Below are positions 41,745 through 52,203 of a stretch of DNA of 64,000 nucleotides, piece by piece. The notes under the pieces were generated by a model, which was given only the letters and a program-made list of their open reading frames with translations, made no database searches and was not told where the DNA came from. Made by a program: the position numbers and the translations under genes. Source of the stretch: Lucinisca nassula (lineage: Eukaryota; Mollusca; Bivalvia; Lucinida; Lucinidae); NCBI GenBank assembly GCA_963580285.1, contig OY757011.1, positions 95,959,650 to 96,023,649 on the forward strand, written 5' to 3'. Within the stretch, counting starts at the first letter, position 1. Each line of letters begins with the position of its first letter.

Positions 41745-42400
41745 GATTTGGTGCTTACACTGTATGTCATTTTGGTGACGTTGCTTCCAATTTTGGACCT
41801 TATCCCGGCATTAGGGCTGTAACGATACAGTCACCCCACGATACAATAGGTATCGCGATACTTGCCTCAAGATACGATACATATCACGATACTACTTTCT
41901 TGCTTAAATCACAGCTCAAAAATTTTCAAACTGGCTCAAAACCATCTCAGAGTTCCTTCTTTTGTAACAAAGCCTTTTTTAAGATGCCCATATTTGTCAT
42001 AGAAGTGATCAATTTAGCTCAGTAACAATTCAGATAACATTTGTTATAAAAATGGTCCTGAAATGTGTTAAAGCTGTCATTTTCTTTGGAAATTGTACTT
42101 TTTGGCGTATTGTCGGGTATCGCGATATTAGCCCCACGATACAATATACGTATCGTCAGCCAAAGTATCGCGATACAATACGATTTCAATGAATCGTTTC
42201 ACCCATACCCGACATTGAGATGAAATGACATCTCAAGCCCTGCCACCCAATGAAACCAATAGGGTTTAAACATGGACGGTCCGACTCGCACCACTTTTCC
42301 TTTACAGGCTTAGAACATCTAAGCGGTTTACCGGTTCTCATGTGCAGTCCGTTTCAGCTTTGCGCGGAAGCATCATGCAGCCCAATCAAATTTCATTTTT
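41745..42400 (-). repeat. SINE family C split by a hAT-type MITE
   Basis: GTCATTTTGGTGACGTTGC to CCCGGCAT (41811), then the MITE, then CCCGACATTGAGATGAAATG (42208), GCACCACTTTTCCTTTACAGG and AGCATCATGCAGCCC. Matches the unbroken copy at 26935-27240. Confidence 0.75.
41812..42207. mobile_element. hAT-type MITE with 8 bp target duplication
   Basis: Left end TAGGGCTGTAACGATACAG; right end, inverted, TATGGGTGAAACGATTC. Flanked by CCCGGCAT (41804-41811) and CCCGACAT (42208-42215), an 8 bp duplication with one difference, the size made by hAT transposases. Internal GTATCGCGATAC-type palindromes near both ends. 396 bp, no coding region. Confidence 0.85.
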
Positions 42401-42712
42401 TAAGAAAATGCTTGTCAGTGCAACTACCGTCTGTATTTCTTGGTCTGTAGCAGACTTGGTAGACATATTGCTAAGGGACAGCAGATGTGCATGATGGTAT
42501 ACGAATAATGATCTGACCCCTTGGGGTCATGGGTTGAGGTCAAAGGTCAATTTTAGAAAAGGTGGATATTTGCGATGGTGCACCATCTATTTTTTTTTCC
42601 GTATTGAAGATATGAGGTAAAAATCATTTTGTATGCTAAAAATCTCTCTCAACTATATGCATAAAGAATAAAATATTGAAGAAAATTTGAGCATAGCACA
42701 GAAACCGGGTCC
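42401..42712. other. No recognised gene
   Basis: GGGTCATGGGTTGAGGTC and AAAGGTCAATTTTAG near 42528-42556 recall core units of tandem-repeat elements. Edges unclear. Confidence 0.35.
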
Positions 42713-42810
42713 GGTCCAGTAATTGGGTCCCATCTGGTCTGATCCTGTGATTGAACGTACCCAAATTCTTTCCTTGCTCCCTAGGAGCAAATTCTTTCCT
42801 TTAAAAGTAG
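42713..42810. repeat. Recurring GAATTTGCTCC palindrome, inverse arrangement
   Basis: GGGTCCGGTCCAGTAATTGG, then AATTCTTTCCTTGCTCCC, then TAGGAGCAAATTCTTTCC. Shares both parts with 39875-39990. Confidence 0.65.
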
Positions 42811-43154
42811 CTTGTGGTACAGTCAAATACCCAGTTCCTGATCAGTCACGTGTCGTGCTTGCTGCTCAGAACATTTGATACCTTTTTCAAGATAATTATC
42901 CCTGTAGTACAAAATGCACATAAACATTCTTCCTATTTTTATTCAGCTGACCTTCAGGATTGCAGAATACGAGACCACAATTAGACCCCAGTTGCGGATC
43001 ACGGTACCCAGTTGCAGATCACGAGGTATAAAATAGGGTTAAGCTATTTGGAAACACTCAAAATATGTCATTTTCTTTTCAGTGGCACTCAGTAAACATT
43101 ATCAATTTAAAGTTGTGTCTCCGGTCTGTTGATCTGTCTTTCTGTCTCACGCCT

Positions 43155-43330
43155 CTCACACTTGCCTCTGTGGCTAAGTGAAGCGGGTAAGAGCGCTGAA
43201 TCTTATATAATAACTAGTTCCCTCACCGCTTCTGTTCGAGCATGGCTTGGGTCACATATGAGACGCCATGTTCTACAATGGAAGGTTACTTAAGATGACT
43301 GCAATATCTGCTCGTCTGATCTGTGTTTAT
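43155..43330 (+). repeat. tRNA-derived SINE, family D
   Basis: GTGGCTAAGTGAAGCGGGTAA and TTCTGTTCGAGCATGG are box remnants; TCACATATGAGACGCCATG and TACAATGGAAGGTTAC follow. A second copy is at 60600-60770. Confidence 0.6.
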
Positions 43331-44041
43331 AGCAATTAATCGTGTTATCATATGTAATCATTTTTTCTCTTGTGCGTGTTGCTAGCAAATAATCGTGTGA
43401 ACATATTTAATCAGTTTTACTCTTGTGCGTCAAAATTTAGACATCGGAAATACCAACGTCATTTTACTTGCGCTTGGTCGACAAATGTGTAATTCAGGTG
43501 ACTGTTTGCATTGTGCATGCGCCAATTACCTCCCCAGTGAAGCTCTTTTATCTGGTTGTCAAAACATGAGTGTTGACAGTATAGTTTCAATGAGATTTTT
43601 GAATATTTATTGTGTAATTAAATTCATTTCTTCTTCACAGAATTACCTAATCCTTGACATTTTGTATTTTTGAAACTTGTATTAAATGATAGAACCAGTC
43701 TCTTCTGACATTTTATAGCACATTTTGTTGCCTAAAAAGCGTTTTAAAACTACCCACCATTATGACAAAATGAAGTGGTTGCGCTTTATTTAACGAACGG
43801 AAAAAAGATTAAAGCAGGTTTATTTTCCGTCTAAATTTATACGAAAAAGTAGTTGAATGTCCAAAATGATTCATAGCAAACAATTTTGATAGGACGGCAA
43901 TTTAACAACAGTGGTTACAGAAAATAAACATCAACAGTAGAGTATGGAACCGGAAGTTATTTTGCCCACCAGAGAAAAGTGAGGCTAATGACTTTTTACC
44001 CAGTTTTCACCCATTATTTCAAACCACTTCAATGATGCGCG
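43331..44041. other. No recognised feature
   Basis: The 82-codon frame at 43425-43673 has several cysteines but no recognisable domain or splice context. Confidence 0.35.
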
Positions 44042-44204
44042 TGGCAGGTAACATCCCGATCCGAAAGGCAGTGCACTTAATGGCATTCATCCCTGCAAAT
44101 GATGCCAATGGAGCCGGTTTCATCGCCACTGCCTGGGATTGAACCCGGGACCTCCAGCATCAGAGGCAAACTTGTGCACTAACAGCTGAGCTATCACGCT
44201 CTAA
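44042..44204 (-). repeat. V-type SINE with intact head, minus strand
   Basis: From 44204 downward: GAGCGTGATAGCTCAGCTG (A box), CCCGGGTTCAATCCCAGG (B box), GGCATCATTTGCAGGGATG and TGCCTTTCGGATCGGGATG (V domain). This copy links the tRNA head to the V-type body seen at 30539 and 38826. Confidence 0.75.
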
Positions 44205-44349
44205 ACATACAAACAAATTGATCTGTGACCTTGACCTACTTCTAGTAAAGAACAAGGCAACGCAAGCGTAGCATCCCCTCGCAACTGCATACCATTCATT
44301 AACATGAAAATCCAATCTGAATATGTTAGACAAATTAGACATAATAGAT

Positions 44350-44655
44350 TACCTTTGACTTCGCCCCTGCTAATCGGGGCTTGAAGAAGTATGGGCAAGA
44401 TGCTTCAATGCAGAACTGAATCCGACCGCACATGAGTACTGGTTAACCCCTTATAGGATCTAATCCTGCCCAGGTTAAGCGGTACGAGTTGGACCGTCCA
44501 TGATTATAAACCCAATTGGTTTTATTGGGTCAAAGGAACTGAGGTGTCATTTCATCTCAATGATGGGTAAAGTCTCACAAAATTGGATGCAACGTCTCCA
44601 AAATGACCTATTGTTGACCGGGACATTTAACCTCAAATCAAACAAACCTTTGAAT
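44350..44655 (+). repeat. SINE family C copy
   Basis: TAATCGGGGCTTGAAGAAG, ACATGAGTACTGG, CCTGCCCAGGTTAAGCGG, GTCATTTCATCTCAATGATG and CCTCAAATCAAACAAACC in family order. Confidence 0.7.
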
Positions 44656-44844
44656 ACAAAGCAATGGTGTTAAGCTCTTACCGTAGACATTTGGAAGAAC
44701 TTTTAACAGGCAAATGACATGCTTTTGTGTTGCTAATTATGATGACACATCCGTGTGACATATTGGAATCTTTCATATTTCCAAAACTGTTATTTTCCTA
44801 TGATTTTTAATTCGTTTTGTTATTTCGACTTTAAACAGAGATGG

Positions 44845-44922
44845 TGAATGCTCATTATAATCACCTTATTGATGTGGTTCTAATCAGTACCCACAACCTA
44901 TGTCTTGAAACAGAAATAACAA
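44845..44922 (+). repeat. Palindromic MITE fragment at a satellite boundary
   Basis: GTGGTTCTAATCAGTACCC, ACAACCTATGTCTTGAAAC and AGAAATAAC form the right arm. The 145 bp element starts immediately after. Confidence 0.6.
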
Positions 44923-46553
44923 GTCCATTGTGACCTTGACCTTTGACCCCTGACCTTGAAATTCAATAGGGTTCATCCTCTGTACATGGTGAACATTTGT
45001 GGAAGGTTTGATGCTTCTACGATGAATACTGTGTCTTCTATCCTGCTCACAAGGTTTTCAAGGTCAAGTCCATTGTGACCTTGACCTTTGACCCCTGACC
45101 TTGAAATTCAACAGGGTTAATCCTCTGTACATGGTGAACATTTGTGGAAGGTTTGATGCTTCTACGATGAATACTGTGTCGTCTATCCTGCTCACAAGGT
45201 TTTCAAGGTCAAGTCCAATGTGACCTTGACCTTTGACCCCTGACCTTGAAATTCAATAGGGTTCATCCTCTGTACATGCTGAACATTTGTGGAAGGTTTG
45301 ATGCTTCTACGATGAATACTGTGTCTTCTATCCTGCTCACAAGGTTTTCAAGGTCAAGTCCATTGTGACCTTGACCTTTGACCCCTGACCTTAAAATTCA
45401 ATAGGGTTCATCCTCTGTACATGGTGAACATTTGTGGAAGGTTTGATGCTTCTACGATGAATACTGTGTCTTCTATCCTGCTCACAAGGTTTTCAAGGTC
45501 AAGTCCATTGTGACCTTGACCTTTGACCCCTGACCTTGAAATTCAATAGGGTTCATCCTCTGTACATGTTGAACATTTGTGGAAGGTTTGATGCTTCTAC
45601 GATGAATACTGTGTCTTCTATCCTGCTCACAAGGTTTTCAAAGTCAAGTCCATTGTGACCTTGACCTTTGACCCCTGACCTTGAAATTCAATAGGGTTCT
45701 ATCCTGCTCACAAGGTTTTCAAGGTCAAGTCCATTGTGACCTTGACCTTTGACCCCTGACCTTGAAATTCAATAGGGTTCATCCTCTGTACATGGTGAAC
45801 ATTTGTGGAAGGTTTGATGCTTCTACGATGAATACTGTGTCATCTATCCTGCTCACAAGGTTTTCAAGGTCAAGTCCAATGTGACCTTGACCTTTGACCC
45901 CTGACCTTGAAATTCAATAGGGTTCATCCTCTGTACATGGTGAACATTTGTGGAAGGTTTGATGCTTCTACGATGAATACTGTGTCTTCTATCCTGCTCA
46001 CAAGGTTTTCAAGGTCAAGTCCATTGTGACCTTGACCTTTGACCCCTGACCTTGAAATTCAATAGGGTTCATCCTCTGTACATGGTGAACATTTGTGGAA
46101 GGTTTGATGCTTCTACGATGAATACTGTGTCTTCTATCCTGCTCACAAGGTTTTCAAGGTCAAGTCCATTGTGACCTTGACCTTTGACCCCTGACCTTGA
46201 AATTCAATAGGGTTCATCCTCTGTACATGGTGAACATTTGTGGAAGGTTTGATGCTTCTACGATGAATACTGTGTCTTCTATCCTGCTCACAAGGTTTTC
46301 AAGGTCAAGTCCATTGTGACCTTGACCTTTCACCCCTGACCTTGAAATTCAATAGGGTTCATCCTCTGTACATGGTGAACATTTGTGGAAGGTTTGATGC
46401 TTCTACGATGAATACTGTGTCTTCTATCCTGCTCACAAGGTTCGGGACAGACAGACACACACACAGAAACACAGACACACACACTAACACACGGACGCAC
46501 GGCACCGATGCTATATCCCCATTCGCAACGTTGTTGCGAGGGGATAATAACAT
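44918..46553 (+). mobile_element. Tandem-repeat element with 145 bp core and 3' hairpin
   Basis: Starts AACAAGTCC, has the core array 44926-46443, then an ACAGACAC/GGACGCACGG microsatellite, then GATGCTATATCCCCATTCGC. The terminal fold pairs ATCCCC with GGGGAT (46515-46520, 46540-46545) and TCGCAAC with GTTGCGA inside. Same plan as the elements ending at 25070 and 26835. Confidence 0.75.
44926..46443 (+). repeat. 145 bp satellite, ten full units and one 81 bp unit
   Basis: Units begin CATTGTGACCTTGACC (or CAATG...) at 44926, 45071, 45216, 45361, 45506, 45651 (short), 45732, 45877, 46022, 46167 and 46312. Spacing is exactly 145 bp except the truncated unit, and sequence identity is near complete. 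Each unit carries several TGACCT/AGGTCA words (see findings). Confidence 0.95.
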
Positions 46554-47345
46554 TGGTCATAACTACTGAACCGTTTCATATATATGGCATGTGGGTGACG
46601 AGGACTTCCCACTTGCACAAAAACAATTGACTTTGACCTTGACCTGTGACCTACTTTTAAGAAAATAAAATAACATTGGTCATAATTTTTGAACCATTTG
46701 AGATTCATATTTTGCAGTTCGATTCCTTGTGATTTATAAGGGCTTCACATCCATACAAATAATTTGACCTTGACCTTTGGCCTACTTAAAAGAAAAAAAT
46801 AACATTGGTCATAACTTTTGAACCGTTTGAGATCTAGCCTTCATGTTTTTACATGCAGGTTCTTTGTGACAAGGGCTTCACATCCCTTCAAAAAAATTTG
46901 ACCTGTGACCTTGACCTTTGACCTGCTTAAAAGAAAATAATAACACTGGTCATAACTTTTGAACTGTTTGATATGCAGCCTTCATATTTTACATATAGGT
47001 TCCTTGTGACAAGGGTTTCTTTTCCATGCAAAAAAATTTTGACCAGTGACCTTGACCGTTGACCTACTTAAAAGAAAAAAATAACATTGTCCATGACTTT
47101 TGAACCATTTGAGTTAGAGCCTTCATGTTTTGCCTGTAGGTTCCTTGCGACAAGGACTGCACGACCATACAAAAAATTTTGACCTGTGGCCTTGACCTAT
47201 TTTTAAGATAAAATTATTGTTGGTCATAACTCTTGAACCATTTGAGTTCGAACCTTCATATTGAGCATGTAGGTTCCTTGTGACAATGTCTCCCTACTCA
47301 GAAAAAAATCTTGACCTTGGCCTGTGACCAACTTCGAAAAAAGAA
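46548..47345 (+). repeat. Diverged tandem repeats of about 120-140 bp
   Basis: ATAACATTGGTCATAACT-type starts at about 46548, 46670, 46799, 46940, 47081 and 47215. Each unit also has GACCTTGACCT-type words and GGTTCCTTGTGACAAGG. Much older than the neighbouring array. The 145 bp element may have inserted into it. Confidence 0.75.
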
Positions 47346-47586
47346 TGACCATGCCCGGCGACATATTCCTGTTTCACAAACACATCTTGTTTCTGGGCTT
47401 GTGAATTTCTACTTTGAAAAATAGCCAATCAGTCGGGAAACATTCAATTTTAATTGACTTGGGATTTGTCCGATTTATTGCAAATGACCTCTGTTGCATG
47501 TAAGACCCCTGCCCAACTAACACACAAGATCAACCACTGTTTTTATCTCATTCCGCCATCAACAGTTTGGATCACATGTAATCATT
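47346..47586. other. No recognised feature
   Basis: Spacer. The frame beginning at 47454 runs into the repeat element and has no motif. Confidence 0.35.
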
Positions 47587-49537
47587 TATTATGCTCCCCG
47601 AAAAATTTCGGGGGAGCATATAGTCGCCGCTTCGTCCGTGAGTCCATCCCGCTCTTGTCAGCGGGAATTCTCAGAAACTACTGGGCGGATTTCAATGAAA
47701 CTTCATGGGACTATTAAGTATCGAAGGTGGATGCGCATATCACCTGCGTGTTTTGGTTCGATGATTTTTCCAACAGTTATGGCCCTTTGATGAATTCTGC
47801 ATGAATATATAGGGTACTGTTCATGTCCACGCGAATTCTCAGCAACTACTTGCAGAAATTCAACGAAACTTCAATGGAACCTTAAGCAGCAATAGAGGAT
47901 GCGCATATTATCCGTGCTATCTGGTTAGATGATTCGTCACAGAGTTGTGGTACTTTGTTTAAAGCTGCAGTGGTAGGCCACTGTGGCTATTTTTTAGAAA
48001 AACATTGTCATCACTCTGGTGCCTACATTTATGGATGGATTTTAATATAACTTCACAAAAATGTTGGGTATGATAATATCTTGAGCATGTTCGACTTTCA
48101 GGGTCCTGGGGTCAAGGTCACTGCGGCTATTTTTAGAAAAAACTTTAGTCATAGCTCTAGCGGTGTCATTTGCTGATGGATTTTAATATAACTTCACACA
48201 AATGTTGGGTGTGATAATAAGCAAGTTTGACTTTCAGGGTCCTGGGATCAAGCTCAAGGTCACTGCGGCTATTTTTAGAAAAAAACTTTGTTTTTGCTCT
48301 AGTGCCTACATTTATAGATGGATTTTAATATAATTTCACACAAATGTTGAGTATGATAATATTTCAAGCAAGTTCAACTTTCAGGGTCCTGGGCTCAAGG
48401 TCAAGGTCACTGTAGCTATTTTTAGAAAAAAAAAACTTTGTCATCGCTCTAGCGTCGTCATTTGCTGATGGATTTTAATATAACTTCACACAAATGTTGG
48501 GTATAATAATATCTCGAGCAAGTTCAACTTTCAGGATTCTGGGGTCAAGGTCACTGTGGTAATTTTTAGAAAAAAACTTTTTCATCGCTCTAGTGCCTTC
48601 ATTTATTGATGGATTTTAATATAATTCCACACAAATGTTACTTTAGTATGATAATATCTCGAGCAAGTTCACCTTTCAGTGTCCTGGGCTCAAGGTCAAG
48701 GTCACTGTGGCTATTTTTAGAAAAAAAACTTTCTCATCGCTCTAGCGTCGTCATTTTCTGATGGATTTTAATATAACTTAATATATAATAATATCTCGAG
48801 CAAGTTCAACTTTAAGGATCCTGGGGTCAAGGTCACGGTGGTTATTTTTAGAAAAAAACTTTGTCATCGCTCTAGTGCCTACATTTATTGATGGATTTTA
48901 ATACAATTTCACACAAATGTTGGGTATGATAATATCTCGAGCAAGTTTGACTTTCAGGGTCCTGGGCTCATGGATAAGGTCACTGCGGCTATTTTTAGAA
49001 AAAACTTTGTCATAGCTCTAGCATCGTCATTTGCTGATGGATTTTAATATAACTTCACACAAATGTTGGGTATGAAAATATCACAAGCAAGTTTGACTTT
49101 CAGGGTCCTGGGGTCAAGGTCAAGGTCACTGTGGCTATTTTTAGAAAAACTTTGTCGTCGCTCTAGCATCTACATTTGCTGATGGATTTTAATATAATTT
49201 TCGAACCCGTCTGATATTTTATATGCATGTAAAGGCACCCAATACCGAACCATACCTGGCGACAGTCCTATGAGGATTGCCTCTGTGTACGAGAGTAAGT
49301 TTTCAATAATTTGTATTAAACAGTTCTTCCTTTCATTTATTCGGACTTTTGTGTTGCTGATGTTTGTATGACAGTGCCATCAGGCAAGCTAATCTGTCCA
49401 CTGAAAGGTTTTGTTATACTCCATTTTGAAGTACAGTGAGTATGCAAAGTATACTGCTCTTTAACTGGGATAATGTTTCCTGTTCCGACTATTGCACGTT
49501 CGGGGAGCATCCATCGGTTTCACCGATATTCTTGTTA
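47587..49537 (-). mobile_element. Complete HINE-like element with both hairpin ends
   Basis: On the minus strand the 5' end is TAACAAGAATATCGGTGAAA with hairpin ATCGGT/ACCGAT (49513-49527). The 3' end is ACTATATGCTCCCCCGAAA with a long hairpin at 47590-47620. The word ATGCTCCCCGAA occurs just inside both ends in inverted form. The core of about eight units near 145 bp is recognised by GATGGATTTTAATATA (48031 to 49181) and GGGTCAAGGTCACTG. This is the best complete example of the group. Confidence 0.75.
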
Positions 49538-49935
49538 CTAGGGCTGCAACGATACAGCCTCACCTATATGTGAAATTGTTGTAACTGACCTTTCTATCAA
49601 AAATTACTTTTTTTGATAAATTTATTCAACTGTCTAACCTCCACATATACACCAAATATTGAAGTTGAATTATGAAAAGATAAACCATAATTAAAAAATT
49701 TGGAAAGTATTGTAACTCAAACTGCCATATTTTCTATATATATGCAAAACTATTGTAACTGAAATTAAATAGATACAATAGTTATTTATACTATATTTGA
49801 TAAAACTTACTAATATTATTTTTTAATTTAGAAAAAGAACAGAAAGTAAAGATGAAAAAGGCTTATATTTTCAGTTACAATAGTTTCGCACATAAGAAAA
49901 AGTTATGTCAGATGGCTGAAGTATTGTAACTTCTC
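49538..49935. repeat. Loose cluster of TATTGTAACTGA words
   Basis: TGTTGTAACTGACC, TATTGTAACTCAAAC and CTATTGTAACTGAAAT are followed by the inverse TTTTCAGTTACAATAG (about 49868) and TATTGTAACTTC. The start ACTAGGGCTGCAACGATAC (49537) is a scrap of the hAT-type MITE end. Confidence 0.5.
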
Positions 49936-50031
49936 TTTAAAAACTATGAAAACTTGGAGAGAGAGGGGAAAAAACAAGATAACTATATCATTTTAAAGAA
50001 AGCTATGAATAAATAGTGGGTATTACATGAG

Positions 50032-50102
50032 TGGTCATTTCATATGAAATTTATGAAACGAGCCTTTGGCGAGTTTCATAAATTTCATATGAAATGACCA
50101 CG
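50032..50102. repeat. Long hairpin (arms about 28 bp)
   Basis: TGGTCATTTCATATGAAATT, then TATGAAAC; loop GAGCCTTTGGCGA; mirrored arm to AAATGACCA. A flanking TTTATCATATGACC recalls the TCATATGA family, but the arms differ. Confidence 0.75.
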
Positions 50103-50269
50103 ATTGTGAGCTTTTGTTTATCATATGACCAGTCACCTATATTGAAAGGATTTTATCACCTATAAACTGAACATGTATTTTTTATCAACAAAAATGCATT
50201 TTGAAAGGGAGACAATTTTTGGAACTTCCTATTTGCAATACTATAAGCTCTAACCTGCAGAAAAAGAGG

Positions 50270-50310
50270 TCTAATCTTGCTCCTTAGGAGCAAATTCTTT
50301 CCTTTAAGAG
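50270..50310. repeat. Recurring GAATTTGCTCC palindrome, partial
   Basis: TCTTGCTCCTTAGGAGCAAA followed by TTCTTTCCTTTAAGAG; the left arm is short. Confidence 0.55.
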
Positions 50311-50819
50311 TTGCACCATATTGACATTGGAGACAATATTACATTTGCATGAGTTGTCCCCTCCCTGAAGGTGTATATATTCCCCTTAATAGGATGAATA
50401 CAGTATGTTATATGACATCACTGTTTACATCATAATTTCCAATAAAATCAAGTTCTTATCTGGAATGGGATTCGTGTGCTAAAGCTAGTTAGATGTCCCC
50501 TATCAGTTTCAATTCATGTATCAGTATGATGGTATGTTGCACAGGGTTGATTTACTCAACACAAACAAACACAAGCCATTTAGGTCCAAAACCAGAATTA
50601 ATGCAGATCAAATCCAATTGAATGTCTTGAGAAATAGCCCAATACCTATCAGCACAGGTACAATGACCTTTTGTCTCTCTGTCTCTCAAATGTTGTTACC
50701 TGAGCACATCACATTTTCTTCTTTTTTTTGCCCCACATGAATGATTGATTTGGCAATGATAATGATGAAGATTGTGGTTAACATTATACAGGTGACTGAT
50801 TTTACACGTATAGTTATGG
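50311..50819. other. No recognised feature
   Basis: Unique-looking. The frame at 50516-50740 has no motif. Confidence 0.35.
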
Positions 50820-51105
50820 CTCTGACACCCACATGGGCTTGAAGAAATAGACTGGGCTCCATGATGCTTCCATGCAGAGCTGAAACAGTGGCCAACCACA
50901 CACATGAGTACTGGTATTAAAACAGCTTAGAGGAAAGTGGTGTGAATCAGACCATATAAACCCTATTGGTTTCATTGGGTGGCAGGGCTTGAGAAGTCAT
51001 TTCATCTCAATGTCGGTAAAAGTGCCAAAACATTGGAAGCAATGTTTCAAAAATGACCTATACAGTCTTGATGGGGATGTTAAACCTCAAATCAAACAAA
51101 CAAAC
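50820..51105 (+). repeat. SINE family C copy
   Basis: CACATGGGCTTGAAGAAATAG, CATGATGCTTCCATGCAGAG, ACACATGAGTACTGG and TCATTTCATCTCAATGTCGG, ending AATCAAACAAACAAACAG. Confidence 0.75.
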
Positions 51106-51371
51106 AGTAATGGTCATGGTTTTGCAGTTAGCAGGTGATGATGAACATCCGAGAATTAGTTCAAATTTTGTATGTTCAAGGCTTCTTATCATATTGGATC
51201 ATTGAATCGTGTTCAAGGCCTCTTGGGATCATTGAGACATGTTCAAGGCTTCTGGTCCTTTGAGATCATTGAGTTCATTTAGAACTATTTTGAAAATAGA
51301 GTTCTGCTTAAGCCATTGCCAGAGGGCATGGCCGGTGTTGACATTTAAGTACTGGTCATGAACAGACTTAA

Positions 51372-51735
51372 AACAAGAGGCCCATGGGCCACAATGCTCA
51401 CCAGAGCTCAGGCGGGCACTGCCCACTGGCAGCTATGTATGGTTTCAGGTTTTAACTTATTGATTATAAAGTCTCCCAAACAAACCCCGATTTCCAAATG
51501 AGCACCCATGTGGACTCTGTATCTGAAATATTAGAACTTTCATGAGGAGGAGGGATGAGACATGGACCCAACAGAGCCCAGGTTGGTATCACTGAATCCA
51601 TCTTAAGGAACAAGAATATATATGGTTTAGGGGTTTGGGATGTGTACAGTTCCTGAGATATAAGGCCTTTTAAGCTGTGGAGGGTTGGAGTATGGCCCTT
51701 GCAGACCCCAGGAAAGCCAAGATTGTTGCCGCTGA
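51372..51735 (+). mobile_element. HINE-like element, 5' part only
   Basis: AACAAGAGGCCCATGGGCC with the hairpin GGCCCATGGGCC, then CTCACCAGAGCTC. The body has TGAGACATGGACCCAACAG and ATATATATGGTTTAGGGG. No 3' end seen. Confidence 0.6.
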
Positions 51736-51809
51736 ATGTGTCTTATCATGATGATGATGATTTCGTGTTTAATGACGCGTCAAGTAGAAGTAAAACAAAG
51801 ATCAGGAAT

Positions 51810-52203
51810 AAGGCTGACATGATTAATCGCATTTATAATCGATTAATCGATCGATAAATTCCACAAAAATGATTATCATTTCTGATTTGCTTTTAATCGA
51901 TTACTTGAGAGGTACAATTTAATACCCAAAGTTATGCCTAAAATAGCTGGATGAGTGGCAAACAGTGCAGACCCTGATGAGACGCCGCATTATGCGGCGT
52001 CTCATCTGGGTCTACACTGTTTGCCCAGGCCTGTCTGTTCAAATATACATATGGAAAGTGCAACATATGGTAAGAGTTATGCTCAGACAGTAAGCCAGAC
52101 AGGTAAAATTATGACAAAAACCTTAGCGATTACTAATCGATTATCGATCGCAATGGCAGGACTGATAATCGATTATCTTTTCAACTCCGATTAGCCAGCC
52201 CTA
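51810..52203. mobile_element. hAT-type MITE inserted in a PLE UTR, 8-9 bp duplication
   Basis: Ends AAGGCTG and, inverted, TAGGGCTGGC. ATCAGGAAT is present on both sides (51801-51809 and 52204-52212) and once in other UTR copies. AATCGATTAATCGATCGAT and ATAATCGATTATC lie near the two ends. The middle holds a separate palindrome. Confidence 0.85.
51958..52030. repeat. Palindrome GAGACGCCGCATTATGCGGCGTCTC
   Basis: GACCCTGATGAGACGCCGC is mirrored by GCGGCGTCTCATCTGGGTC around ATTAT, with AGTGCAG/CTACACT outside. It begins with CTGATGA but no GAAA follows, so it is not a hammerhead. It lies within the hAT-type MITE. Confidence 0.8.

Noticed and set aside
43155..43330. Functional tRNA genes at SINE heads (also 8911, 30926, 38941, 44204, 53100)
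   Set aside because: A and B boxes are present but no full cloverleaf, and each is joined to a repeated SINE body.
43425..43673. Cysteine-containing 82-residue frame
   Set aside because: No recognisable domain and no sign of conservation or neighbouring exons.
51966..52023. Third hammerhead ribozyme (CTGATGAGACGCC)
   Set aside because: CTGATGA is present but the stem continues as a plain palindrome and no GAAA or stem I partner follows.
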